Part shown: piece by piece, positions 16,527 through 23,957 of the stretch
Layout of the letters: the number at the start of each line of letters is the position of its first letter
Position numbering within the stretch: the first letter of the stretch is position 1
NCBI GenBank assembly: GCA_001028025.1
Contig: LDAQ01000028.1
Location: forward strand, 1-36,342
Length of the DNA: 36,342 nt
Reading direction: 5' to 3'
Source of the DNA: Faecalicatena fissicatena
GTDB lineage: Bacteria; Bacillota; Clostridia; Lachnospirales; Lachnospiraceae
The notes under the pieces: generated by a model
Seen by the model: the letters and a program-made list of their open reading frames with translations, nothing else
What the model was told of the DNA's origin: nothing
Database searches by the model: none
Made by a program: the position numbers and the translations under genes

Positions 16527-18057
16527 CTTCTTTCTTCCCTCCTGCTGCATAATACAGAATATTCTCCTGTGTGATTTCATCTACTCCGCTGTTCAGTTCT
16601 CCCCTGATCTTGCCTTCATACATGATGTAGATCCGGTCACTCATACCGATAATTTCCGGGAGTTCTGAAGAAATCATAACAATGCTGATTCCCTGATCAA
16701 TCAGCTCATTCATCAGTTGATAAATCTCATATTTTGCTCCGACATCAATTCCTCTGGTCGGCTCGTCCAGAATCAATACTTTCGGTTCTGCCAGAAGAGC
16801 TTTTGCTATTACAACTTTCTGCTGGTTTCCACCGCTCAAGTTCCGTGCAAGCTGGAACATGGATGGAGTTTTGGTACCCAGCTTTTCAATATATTCTTTT
16901 GTTTTTCTTGTCTCCAGGTTTGTATCAATAACGCCGCCCCTCAGCAGCTTATCCAGGCTTGCCAGGGTCGTATTGGTGCGGACATCCGAGTCGAGGATCA
17001 GACCGTAGCGCTTCCGGTCCTCCGAAAGATACCCGATCCCGGCCTTAATTGCTTCTCTGGGGTGCTTCATCTTTTTAATTTCTTTCCCTTCCAGAAACAG
17101 CTGGCCTGTCGCATGCTGCTGCAGTGCACCGAAAATACTCATGGCAAGTTCTGTTCTTCCTGCCCCCATCAGGCCTGCAACCCCAAGGATCTCTCCTTTC
17201 CGCACCTGAAAACACACATCATCCAATAATGGTTTTTCCGGATTCTCCGGATTTTCAACCGTCCAGTTCTTTACCTCTAATACAACTTCCCCCGCTTTGT
17301 GCTCCTGTTTCGGAAAACGGTTCGTCAGTTCCCGGCCTACCATGCTTGAGATAATTTCCTGTACATTCATATTTGCTGCAGGTTTTGTAGCAATTGTTTT
17401 CCCGTCGCGGAGAATTGTGATAGAGTCCGATATTCTAAAGACCTCATTCAGCTTATGAGAAATATATATACAGGTAATCCCTCTGTCTTTCAGTGTTAAA
17501 AGAAGCTCCAGCAGATTATCCGTATCCTTTTCAGTAAGCGAAGAAGTCGGTTCATCCAAAATAAGAAGTTTCACGTCTTTGCTCAATGCTTTTGCAATTT
17601 CTATTAACTGCTGTTTTCCTGTTCCCAGGGTTCCTACTTTTTCATCCGCTTTTACATCCAGCTGGACTTCCTGCATTAGTTCTTTGGTTCTCTTATATTC
17701 AAAATCCCAATCGATAAATCCGCCTTTTTTCTTTTCACTGCCCAGAAATACATTTTCACAAACATTTAAAGAACGTACCAAACCTAATTCCTGATAAATA
17801 ATTGCGACTCCCGCCTTCTCACTGTCTTTGATCCCTGAAAATGACTGTTCTTCTCCATCTATCAGCAATTTCCCGGTATAGGAACCTTTTGGGTAAACAC
17901 CACTAAGTACTTTCATCAAGGTAGATTTACCTGCCCCGTTTTCCCCGACCAGTGAGTGTATCTCCCCTCGCTTTACGTTAAAATTGACATCGTCAAGAGC
18001 TTTTACACCTGGGAATGTTTTTGTAATGTGTTCCATTTGTAAAATGTAATCTTCCAT
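16516..18057 (-). CDS. sugar ABC transporter ATP-binding protein, XylG/MglA-like
   Basis: A protein of about 513 residues containing two fused ABC domains, the arrangement of XylG, MglA and RbsA. Domain 1 has Walker A GENGAGKST and Walker B LLILDEPTSS, with the less canonical signature LGTGKQQ. Domain 2 has a degenerate Walker A (GLMGAGRTE), a good signature LSGGNQQ and Walker B LILDEPTRGID, as usual for this family. Three consecutive ATG codons occur at the start; the third (18,057) has the best spacing to GGAGG, while the first touches it. It follows the substrate-binding protein gene across a GNRA hairpin and overlaps the permease gene. It energises import of a monosaccharide. Confidence 0.92.
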   Translation of the reverse strand: MEDYILQMEHITKTFPGVKALDDVNFNVKRGEIHSLVGENGAGKSTLMKVLSGVYPKGSYTGKLLIDGEEQSFSGIKDSEKAGVAIIYQELGLVRSLNVCENVFLGSEKKKGGFIDWDFEYKRTKELMQEVQLDVKADEKVGTLGTGKQQLIEIAKALSKDVKLLILDEPTSSLTEKDTDNLLELLLTLKDRGITCIYISHKLNEVFRISDSITILRDGKTIATKPAANMNVQEIISSMVGRELTNRFPKQEHKAGEVVLEVKNWTVENPENPEKPLLDDVCFQVRKGEILGVAGLMGAGRTELAMSIFGALQQHATGQLFLEGKEIKKMKHPREAIKAGIGYLSEDRKRYGLILDSDVRTNTTLASLDKLLRGGVIDTNLETRKTKEYIEKLGTKTPSMFQLARNLSGGNQQKVVIAKALLAEPKVLILDEPTRGIDVGAKYEIYQLMNELIDQGISIVMISSELPEIIGMSDRIYIMYEGKIRGELNSGVDEITQENILYYAAGGKKEDDK

Positions 18058-18090
18058 CATCATCCCTCCTTTAAAATATTGTCTTAAAGT

Positions 18091-18118
18091 GTTTCAGCGG
18101 GCTTTCGCCCACTGAAAC
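18091..18118 (-). promoter_or_regulatory. intercistronic hairpin with GNRA tetraloop after the substrate-binding protein gene
   Basis: In the minus-strand RNA, GUUUCAGUGGGC and GCCCGCUGAAAC form a 12-bp stem (one U-G pair) closed by a GAAA tetraloop. No U-run follows, so it is not a strong terminator. Such a hairpin between a binding-protein gene and its membrane components usually stabilises the upstream mRNA segment or reduces downstream expression; that role is inferred. Confidence 0.7.
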
Positions 18119-18130
18119 TCAAATAACCTC

Positions 18131-19210
18131 TTATTCTGTTTCCGCAGCATTAATTTCTTCTTCTGTATATACGCCGCCGTCTATAATTATCTCCTGGATA
18201 TTATCTTTGGTAACGACCGTTGCCTCAACTGTAACCCATGGAGCATCTGTATTGTCTCCCCATGTAACTGTTTTGTCCGCTTCGATTGTTTCGCCTTTTG
18301 CCAGTTTAACAGCTGTATCAATGGCTGCTTTAGAAAGCACAACAGTATCTTTATATAATGTAGACGTCTGTTTTCCTTCCATAATTCTCTTAACAGCTGT
18401 CAGTTCTGCATCCTGACCTGTAACATATGCGGACAGGCCCTGCGCCTCAAGCGCCTGGATCGCTCCTGAAGCGATTCCATCATTCATACAGATGACCCCG
18501 GTAATTTTATTTCCTGTAATGGAAAGTGCATTTTCCACACATGCCATCGCTTCTGAAGCCGCCCACTCTTTACAGTACTGTTCCATCACAAGCTTGTTTC
18601 CGTCTTTCTCAAAAAAATCGCCGAATTCATCATGGAATCCTTTTATCTGATTTTCTACCGCTTCGCCTGCTGCCGCATCACCATAGAGAAATACATAGTT
18701 GCCTGGTTCCTTTAATGAAGCTACATAACTTGCGATCTGTCTTCCTACTTCGTAGGAATCGTAGCCAACCATTGCATCGTTCCATGCCTGCACTTCCTGG
18801 TCATAACCCATGATTTTGATTCCCTGGTTATGTACGGAGTCCAGTGTGTTTTTCAGGGCATTTCCATCAACCGGAACAACCATCAGAACATCGATCCCCT
18901 GAGTTGTAAGGTTTTCAATCTGAGAGATCTGTGTGTTGGAATCATTGTTTGCAACCTGTACGATCAGCTCAACACCTGCTTCATCCGCCCATTTTTCAGC
19001 ATTCTCCAGCTCTCTCTGCCATCTTTCTTCCTGTACCGTTTTCATGGAAAATCCAATTTTAATCTTGTCATCATCTGCAGAACTTGTACTGCCTGTCTTT
19101 TCCGTCTCTGTTTTGGTATCCTTTCCTCCCTGTCCGCATCCTGCCATTGAAACAACCATGCATACACTTAAGAGAATACCTGCCACTCTTTTTACGACCT
19201 CACCTTTCAT
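18131..19210 (-). CDS. sugar ABC transporter substrate-binding lipoprotein, XylF/ChvE-like
   Basis: A 359-residue extracellular binding protein. The N-terminus has a basic start, a hydrophobic core and a lipobox SMAGC with lipidation at Cys25, then a low-complexity Thr/Ser/Lys/Asp linker (about 28-50). The mature part begins IKIGFSMKTVQEERW and has the periplasmic-binding-protein type I layout, with DVLMVVPVDGNALK, GYDSYEVG and ITGVICMNDGIASG as the sugar-binding edges. These match the xylose/arabinose/glucose binding subgroup. Operon order binding protein, ATPase, permease is normal. It is the first gene of the right-hand minus-strand operon and lies opposite the FadR-type regulator gene, with an operator-like palindrome inside its promoter. 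Confidence 0.92.
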   Translation of the reverse strand: MKGEVVKRVAGILLSVCMVVSMAGCGQGGKDTKTETEKTGSTSSADDDKIKIGFSMKTVQEERWQRELENAEKWADEAGVELIVQVANNDSNTQISQIENLTTQGIDVLMVVPVDGNALKNTLDSVHNQGIKIMGYDQEVQAWNDAMVGYDSYEVGRQIASYVASLKEPGNYVFLYGDAAAGEAVENQIKGFHDEFGDFFEKDGNKLVMEQYCKEWAASEAMACVENALSITGNKITGVICMNDGIASGAIQALEAQGLSAYVTGQDAELTAVKRIMEGKQTSTLYKDTVVLSKAAIDTAVKLAKGETIEADKTVTWGDNTDAPWVTVEATVVTKDNIQEIIIDGGVYTEEEINAAETE

Positions 19211-19306
19211 TTTGTTTCCTCCTTTAATTGTGTTGTTATACTTCTTCTTAAATCAGATCCCACGTTGTCAACCAATTTTTAATATTGTTCTGATTTATTT
19301 TATTTA

Positions 19307-19336
19307 ATCCTACTATATGTCATACATATTTGTCAA
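19307..19336 (-). promoter_or_regulatory. promoter of the transporter operon with embedded GntR-type operator
   Basis: On the minus strand TTGACA (19,331-19,336) and TAGGAT (19,307-19,312) are 18 bases apart. The spacer contains TATGTCATACATA (about 19,317-19,329), a palindrome with TATGT/ACATA arms around CAT and the GT-N3-AC core of FadR-subfamily operators. A bound repressor would cover both promoter boxes. Confidence 0.6.
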
Positions 19337-19509
19337 TTCTTTCTGAGGCGAATTATTTCACATATTTTCGTTCCCGCTTTTGGTAGTTTTTAACGAAATT
19401 ATTATTTTCGTCACTTTTTATATGGACATTTTGCTTTTGAAGGCTATAATTTTATAAAAGAAATCATATTGGGAAGGCGATATTTATTTCATATATTCCT
19501 GTTTTCAGG
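19337..19509. other. central part of the divergent intergenic region, no gene
   Basis: This AT-rich stretch separates the transporter promoter from the regulator promoter. The only structure noted is a 7-bp complementary pair TTTCGTT/AACGAAA near 19,366-19,398. It shows no coding sequence, terminator or riboswitch that I recognise. Confidence 0.35.
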
Positions 19510-19538
19510 TTGACAATTTGTCGGACATATATTATTAT
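19510..19538 (+). promoter_or_regulatory. putative promoter of the GntR regulator gene with embedded operator
   Basis: TTGACA at 19,510-19,515 and TATTAT at 19,533-19,538 are 17 bases apart. TTGTCGGACAT at 19,518-19,528 lies between them and has the GT-N3-AC core seen at two other promoters of the locus. This arrangement suggests negative autoregulation. The leader to the start codon would be about 125 bases, and I see no structured element in it. Confidence 0.5.
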
Positions 19539-19668
19539 TTAAGGTGTTACTCGTTCTATTTGTATGAACTTTGCATTTAATTAAATTTATTCATTAACTT
19601 TCTACTATTACTTAACGCAAATGAGTCCGATAGAAAAAACATATTAACTAAAAAGGAGAATTATAAAA

Positions 19669-20367
19669 ATGCCAGAGCTTATTAAGGCGAATGACAAGAA
19701 GGAAAAGACTTTAAAAGAAAAGGTAGGGGTTCTGATCGCCGAGAGAATGGAGATAGACCAGAAGCTTCCTACAGAGAAAGAGATGATGACACAGTTTAAT
19801 GTCAGCCGTTCCTCTCTTAGAGAAGTATTGAGTATATACGAGTCAAACGGAATCATCTCGACTGTCCAGGGAAGCGGACGTTACATTAACCCGCCGAATT
19901 TCAGCGCTCCTCTTATGGATACCTGGTCCATTCTGATAGAGGCAAAACCAACTCTATTATTAAACCTGTTAGAGATCAGAAGCATGCTGGAGATCAATTC
20001 CCTGGAAACCGCAATGCGTTACATTGATATCAAACAGCTTCAGCTCCTCCAGGTGGAGGTAAATGCCATGAAGGAAAAGTCTGCGGCAGGTAAAACCTTT
20101 GCTTCCAATGACAGAGAGTTTCACAGAATACTATTTTCAAGTACTAAAAACATACTGCTTGAACAGCTCCTCACCGCATTCTGGGATCTGTATGCACTTG
20201 CAAAGGTGGAGAATTATCACGAAGAGCTGCCTCAGCTGGCTCAGCAGCATGGAGACATCTTAACGGCTTTTACACAGGAAGATTTAGATATGGCTACTAA
20301 TTTGATGAAACAGCAATTTGATGATGCGAAACAGCAGATTAAGATCTCTTTGCTGGACAGAGACTGA
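19669..20367 (+). CDS. FadR-subfamily GntR transcriptional regulator (FCD domain)
   Basis: A 232-residue GntR-family regulator. The N-terminal winged helix spans about residues 12-78, with the helix-turn-helix KLPTEKEMMTQFNVSRSSLREVLSIYESNGIIS readable in parts (EKEMMTQFNVSRSSLREVL) and the wing TVQGSGRYI. The C-terminal all-helical FCD domain (about 90-225) includes LEIRSMLEINSLETA, DREFHRILFSS and a later QQHGDILTA segment; these acid and histidine positions usually bind a metal and a carboxylate or sugar-acid effector. It is divergent from the transporter operon, and matching palindromes occur in three promoters, so it probably represses the whole sugar-acid locus until an intermediate binds. 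AGGAG lies eight bases before the ATG. Confidence 0.9.
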   Translation: MPELIKANDKKEKTLKEKVGVLIAERMEIDQKLPTEKEMMTQFNVSRSSLREVLSIYESNGIISTVQGSGRYINPPNFSAPLMDTWSILIEAKPTLLLNLLEIRSMLEINSLETAMRYIDIKQLQLLQVEVNAMKEKSAAGKTFASNDREFHRILFSSTKNILLEQLLTAFWDLYALAKVENYHEELPQLAQQHGDILTAFTQEDLDMATNLMKQQFDDAKQQIKISLLDRD

Positions 20368-20404
20368 TCGGCAGACCTGCTTCAAAAAGAAAGGACCGTA
20401 ATTT

Positions 20405-20761
20405 ATGGAGAATATCGATATTCTAGTAATCTTTGATGCTCTGATCTGGGGAGGCAGTATATACTGCTTTTATTCCTGTTATTTTATGCGCACACAGAAG
20501 AGGCTGCATAAGAACATTCTGCTGATACCAGGAAATATTAATATAGACAATTGTAAAGATTCGGAAGGCTATATTAAGTTCATTTTCCCTCGGCTCATCA
20601 TTTTTTCGTGTGTCTGTTTCCTGCTGGGCGGTCTGAATCTGATCAGCAACTTCACATCGGCTATATCTGACAAGATTACTGTACTGGCAATCCTGCCTTT
20701 ACTGGTCTGTATCTTCTGGTTATGGTATGTCATTAAGAAATCCGTAGAATTGTTCTGGTAG
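20405..20761 (+). CDS. small membrane protein of unknown function
   Basis: A 118-residue protein that I do not recognise. It has three likely membrane segments: near residues 7-28 (IFDALIWGGSIYCFYSCYFM), 62-82 (RLIIFSCVCFLLGGLNLIS) and 90-110 (VLAILPLLVCIFWLWYVI), with a polar loop between the first two. It starts 37 bases after the regulator gene with an AAAGGA site and ends before a bidirectional terminator, so it is probably co-transcribed with the regulator. No catalytic motif is visible. Confidence 0.65.
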   Translation: MENIDILVIFDALIWGGSIYCFYSCYFMRTQKRLHKNILLIPGNINIDNCKDSEGYIKFIFPRLIIFSCVCFLLGGLNLISNFTSAISDKITVLAILPLLVCIFWLWYVIKKSVELFW

Positions 20762-20785
20762 TATCAGATATTGCACAGAGACAGC

Positions 20786-20825
20786 AAAAAACGCCTGAAT
20801 GGGTATCTGCCCATCCGGCGTTTTT
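20786..20825. terminator. bidirectional intrinsic terminator
   Basis: AAAAAACGCC with ATGGG pairs to CCCAT and GGCGTTTTT across a six-base loop, with a small internal loop between the two stem parts. The flanking A-run and T-run let it end the regulator/membrane-protein unit on the plus strand and the Crp/Fnr unit on the minus strand. Confidence 0.87.
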
Positions 20826-20850
20826 ATTATCTGGAAATATTTTCTTCCAG

Positions 20851-21525
20851 CTATAACTCGTCTTCACTGTTTTTCATAAACTTTATCATCTGTTCGGCTA
20901 CTCTCTCCAGATAGCCCCTGTCCAGGATCCGATATCCCGAATCAAGCTTTTCTATACAACCGGCCTCTTCAAAACGGTATAAGATATTATAAATTCCCCT
21001 TCTGCTGATCCCAAGGTTTTCACAAATATTATAAATACTTTTATATTTAAAGACTCCGCCGCTGGAATGCCTCAAAATGTAATGTGCCATAATTTCATTC
21101 TCGCCGAACAGGCTTCGCGCGAGGATATTTTTATACATCATATAGACACGCTTACTTGTTTTCTGATAAAACAGCACTAAAAACTCATCGTTCTGCATCA
21201 GCTCATCCATAAGAGACTTTTTTAATACAAGCACCTTCGATTTCGTCTCCGCTACCCCGGAACACTGAAAATCCGCATTATGAATACTGCTGATGGGTCC
21301 CGCAAAGTTGTCTGCGTCTATGATATCTACAATCAGCTTTTTACCATTGTAGGAGATGTTTTCAACCTTGATCACTCCTTCGAATATATAGAACAAAGTG
21401 TCACTTGCGCGATCTGCCCTGAATAAATATTCACCCTTTTTTAACTCTAATATAGGAATTACTGGTAAATAATCTTTAATATGCTCATAGATCATGGTAT
21501 TCTTGATGATGCTGTAATTATCCAA
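20851..21525 (-). CDS. Crp/Fnr-family transcriptional regulator, second of a tandem pair
   Basis: A 224-residue regulator with an N-terminal cyclic-nucleotide-binding-like beta-roll (about 25-130, for example KKGEYLFRADRASDTLFYIFEG) and a C-terminal winged helix (about 160-215). The recognition helix is in ENLGISRRGIYNILYRF. There is no N-terminal cysteine cluster, so it is not an iron-sulfur Fnr; the three cysteines are scattered, and the phosphate-binding residues of a true cAMP site are not evident. The effector is unknown. It starts from TTG, supported by GAGGGG upstream, 15 bases after the preceding regulator. It resembles the YeiL-like group. It is a candidate for binding the palindromes near hpdB and the proteostasis operon. 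Confidence 0.83.
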   Translation of the reverse strand: MDNYSIIKNTMIYEHIKDYLPVIPILELKKGEYLFRADRASDTLFYIFEGVIKVENISYNGKKLIVDIIDADNFAGPISSIHNADFQCSGVAETKSKVLVLKKSLMDELMQNDEFLVLFYQKTSKRVYMMYKNILARSLFGENEIMAHYILRHSSGGVFKYKSIYNICENLGISRRGIYNILYRFEEAGCIEKLDSGYRILDRGYLERVAEQMIKFMKNSEDEL

Positions 21526-21540
21526 GTCTTTGTCCCCTCT

Positions 21541-22191
21541 TTAAAGCATGTACTCTTGGACATGTTTTCCCTGATCCTCAAGGGCCTCCCTGTCCTTAAT
21601 ATAGATATAATTATCATCCTTCTCTAAAATTCCATCTTTTATCAGATCATTTAATGTATTATAAAGACTCCTCCTGCTAAATCCCAAAAATTCACACAGC
21701 GCATTCATGTTCGGACAGACCATCCGGTCTTTCTTCACTTTTGATATGATATAGCTTGACAGTATTTCCTTCTGGCTATACATACTGTTCATAAGCATGC
21801 GCTTATACATTTGATATACCCTCTGGCTCATTTTGTGATAGAATGCCTTGGCAAACCTGACGTCATTTAACAATTCTTGGAATACCTCATCGTTAAATTC
21901 CAGCAAAAGCGTATCTTCTACAGCCCATGATTCACAATTCAAAAATTGTTCATATACGTCGCTCAAATCGCCGGCAAACCAGTCCTCACCGATTTCATCC
22001 ACCCAGATTTTTCTGCAGCCTACATTGTTCCAGACTCTTATTTGACCGTTAATTATGTAATATTTGTTTGGTATTCCCTCCCGGGAAGAATATCTCGTGG
22101 GTATAAATTCACCTTTTTTTACCTTAATAACCGGAATCTGCTCCATGTAACCTTCAATCGAATCATAAATGGCGATTTGTTCCAACTTCAT
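21541..22191 (-). CDS. Crp/Fnr-family transcriptional regulator, first of a tandem pair
   Basis: A 216-residue paralog of the adjacent regulator. The beta-roll domain occupies about residues 18-120 (VKKGEFIPTRYSSREG, NGQIRVWNN, DWFAGDLSD), followed by a dimerisation helix with RVYQMYKRMLMNSMYSQKEI and a winged helix whose recognition segment is CEFLGFSRRSLYNTLNDL. The recognition helices of the two paralogs share SRR and YN, so they may bind similar DNA. Their ligand domains differ, which would let one site respond to two signals. A palindrome resembling the hpdB operator lies upstream, suggesting auto- or cross-regulation. AAAGGAG precedes the ATG. No Fnr-type cysteine cluster is present. 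Confidence 0.84.
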   Translation of the reverse strand: MKLEQIAIYDSIEGYMEQIPVIKVKKGEFIPTRYSSREGIPNKYYIINGQIRVWNNVGCRKIWVDEIGEDWFAGDLSDVYEQFLNCESWAVEDTLLLEFNDEVFQELLNDVRFAKAFYHKMSQRVYQMYKRMLMNSMYSQKEILSSYIISKVKKDRMVCPNMNALCEFLGFSRRSLYNTLNDLIKDGILEKDDNYIYIKDREALEDQGKHVQEYML

Positions 22192-22245
22192 AAGCTCACT
22201 CTCCTTTCACTGTTATTTTTACAACTTTTTCCACAATTATGGGTA

Positions 22246-22258
22246 GTAAACATTTCAC
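22246..22258 (-). promoter_or_regulatory. weak copy of the GTGCA-N3-TGCAC operator upstream of the tandem Crp/Fnr genes
   Basis: On the plus strand the site reads GTAAACATTTCAC within TAGTAAACATTTCACA. Over that 16-base stretch it matches 14 positions of the copy at 35,877-35,892 (TAGTGAACATTGCACA). It lies about 55 bases upstream of the start codon, with a poor -10 candidate at similar spacing to the stronger copies. It is the weakest of the four sites. Confidence 0.45.
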
Positions 22259-22314
22259 ACTTTTTATCAATTTGTATATTTTTAACTTATTAACTATATA
22301 ATTTTCATCACTTT

Positions 22315-22932
22315 TCACAATTTTCTCTTAATTGACAATTCCTTTTCTACTTCGTCCAAAGAACTGTATCCATTAAGCATTGCCATGTTTTTTCTGACAA
22401 CATCTGTCAGATTCTGTCCATTTTGCACGCACTCCTCCACATATGCAGCATAAAGTATGATGGTATTATCTCCATAAGAAAATAATTCTCCCTTGACATA
22501 AGTCTCGATAGAAGTCGTATACCCATTTTCTTCAGATGCATATGTAGGACGTCCGTTCTCTGCATATAATGGATATCTGCGCTTAAAATCTTCTGCCCAT
22601 CTTATTTGTATATCTGCAATATAATTAATCAGCCGCTTTTTCTTCTCAGATATCTTCGGCAGAACCTTTTTCAGGGCTTCATATTGCTGCGGCATAGTAT
22701 CGATCATCATAAACGCATATTTTTCAAACAGCAGATTACGCCCCTGAACTTTTGCCTGCATCAGGTCCATATAATAGCTGTCCGTGATTTTTTTTGGCCA
22801 GGCCATAAACTGGCTCTTACGCATAATATAAAACTCGGGCCAGTTATCCTGACACTCCGCACGGCCTCCCTCATTTTTTACAAGCTGAAACTGACGCCAT
22901 TCTTCTTTGATAATATCGTCTATGCTAACCAT
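22315..22932 (-). CDS. DUF4125-like protein
   Basis: A 205-residue soluble protein resembling the DUF4125 family by its N-terminus: DIIKEEWRQFQLVKNEGGRAECQDNWPEFYIMRKSQF in part (WPEFYIMRKSQFMAW), followed by SYYMDLMQAKVQGRNLLFEKYAFMM. It is rich in aromatic and charged residues with no membrane segment or recognised catalytic motif. In other genomes DUF4125 is often encoded next to or fused with DUF4037, as here (14-base gap). The pair with the TPR gene probably forms one functional unit. The molecular role is unknown. Confidence 0.65.
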   Translation of the reverse strand: MVSIDDIIKEEWRQFQLVKNEGGRAECQDNWPEFYIMRKSQFMAWPKKITDSYYMDLMQAKVQGRNLLFEKYAFMMIDTMPQQYEALKKVLPKISEKKKRLINYIADIQIRWAEDFKRRYPLYAENGRPTYASEENGYTTSIETYVKGELFSYGDNTIILYAAYVEECVQNGQNLTDVVRKNMAMLNGYSSLDEVEKELSIKRKL

Positions 22933-22946
22933 AATCTTTTCCTCTC

Positions 22947-23957
22947 TTATGATGCCATTACAGGAAGGGAGCGTATTGTCTCGTCCTTAATACGATGCCT
23001 TGCTGCATAGGCATGTTCTTCCAGGTAATCGGACGAGCTGCTGCTGATTCCCTGAACCTTAAGTTCCTTGATAATAAGAGCACAAATCTCTTCTATCATA
23101 ACAATCACTTTATCGTTCCTGTTCAGCTCAATCTGATAGGTATTCCATTCATTTGTATACCAGCTGCCTTTGTTCGGCCCCAAATCCACAAGATTTTTCA
23201 GGATTGTGCCTACCTCCGAAAGCCGTTCCAGCTCTTTCATTCCTGCCCACATCCATTTATAATAGGGAGTATATTTTTTGTTCAGTATATATACCATGGA
23301 AATGGATGCACGGATAAATTCAGAAAGAGCCAGAACTCCTGCTACGGTATCATGCCTTCTCATCATCCGGCTGTAGTTGCACTGCCCCGAATGGGCCATT
23401 GTAATAGCACGTGCGGCTATTTTTTTCAATCGGATATCCTCCGGGTAATATTCCAGCAATTGCTCCCGTATCCCCGTAAATACCCCCAGATTGTCCTCAA
23501 ACACCCTTCCATTCGTGGCCACTGACAGATAATGCTCCGGTATCATCATCCAATCTGACAGTTTCCTAGGAACCCCTCCTGCTCCCAGAAATTTCTGGTA
23601 GAATTTATCAATTTCCAGGACTCCCCTGCGGCCTTCCGATTCGGTCCTGTGAGTCTTTGCAGAGATCCCTCTATATTCCTTGGGAAGAGCATCATATATC
23701 CCGCTCATCTCTTCCCCAATTTCTTCATAATCTTCTTTTGTAAGCCATATACAGAAGCCCGGTCCATAGTCATGATCCATGGAGATCATGTCGTCATATC
23801 CAAAGCACTCGGAGCCTTCCCCCACCAGGCCCACAGCGATCCTGTCCAAATAAGCCGGAAATAATTCTTCCAGTACGGGTCTTCCGATCCTTTCATAATA
23901 TTCCTGTGAGAGCTCAAGTCCCTTATGCTCCAGCTGCAGACCATTACTTTGTACCAT
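22947..23957 (-). CDS. DUF4037-like nucleotidyltransferase-fold protein
   Basis: A 336-residue protein when started at the ATG at 23,957 (MVQSNGLQLEHKG). An upstream in-frame ATG would add 36 residues inside the TPR gene and has no better ribosome site. Residues near 40-70 carry GEGSECFGYDDMISMDHDYG, the GS-n-DxD pattern of nucleotidyltransferase-fold proteins, with DHD as likely metal ligands. The rest is helical. DUF4037 proteins are predicted to transfer a nucleotide or related group, but no substrate is known. The start overlaps the TPR gene by 14 bases and the next gene follows after 14, so the three are an operon. Confidence 0.68.
   Translation of the reverse strand: MVQSNGLQLEHKGLELSQEYYERIGRPVLEELFPAYLDRIAVGLVGEGSECFGYDDMISMDHDYGPGFCIWLTKEDYEEIGEEMSGIYDALPKEYRGISAKTHRTESEGRRGVLEIDKFYQKFLGAGGVPRKLSDWMMIPEHYLSVATNGRVFEDNLGVFTGIREQLLEYYPEDIRLKKIAARAITMAHSGQCNYSRMMRRHDTVAGVLALSEFIRASISMVYILNKKYTPYYKWMWAGMKELERLSEVGTILKNLVDLGPNKGSWYTNEWNTYQIELNRNDKVIVMIEEICALIIKELKVQGISSSSSDYLEEHAYAARHRIKDETIRSLPVMAS

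Noticed and set aside
20851..22191. Oxygen-sensing Fnr proteins
   Set aside because: Neither protein has the cysteine cluster needed for an Fnr iron-sulfur centre, so oxygen sensing cannot be claimed from sequence.
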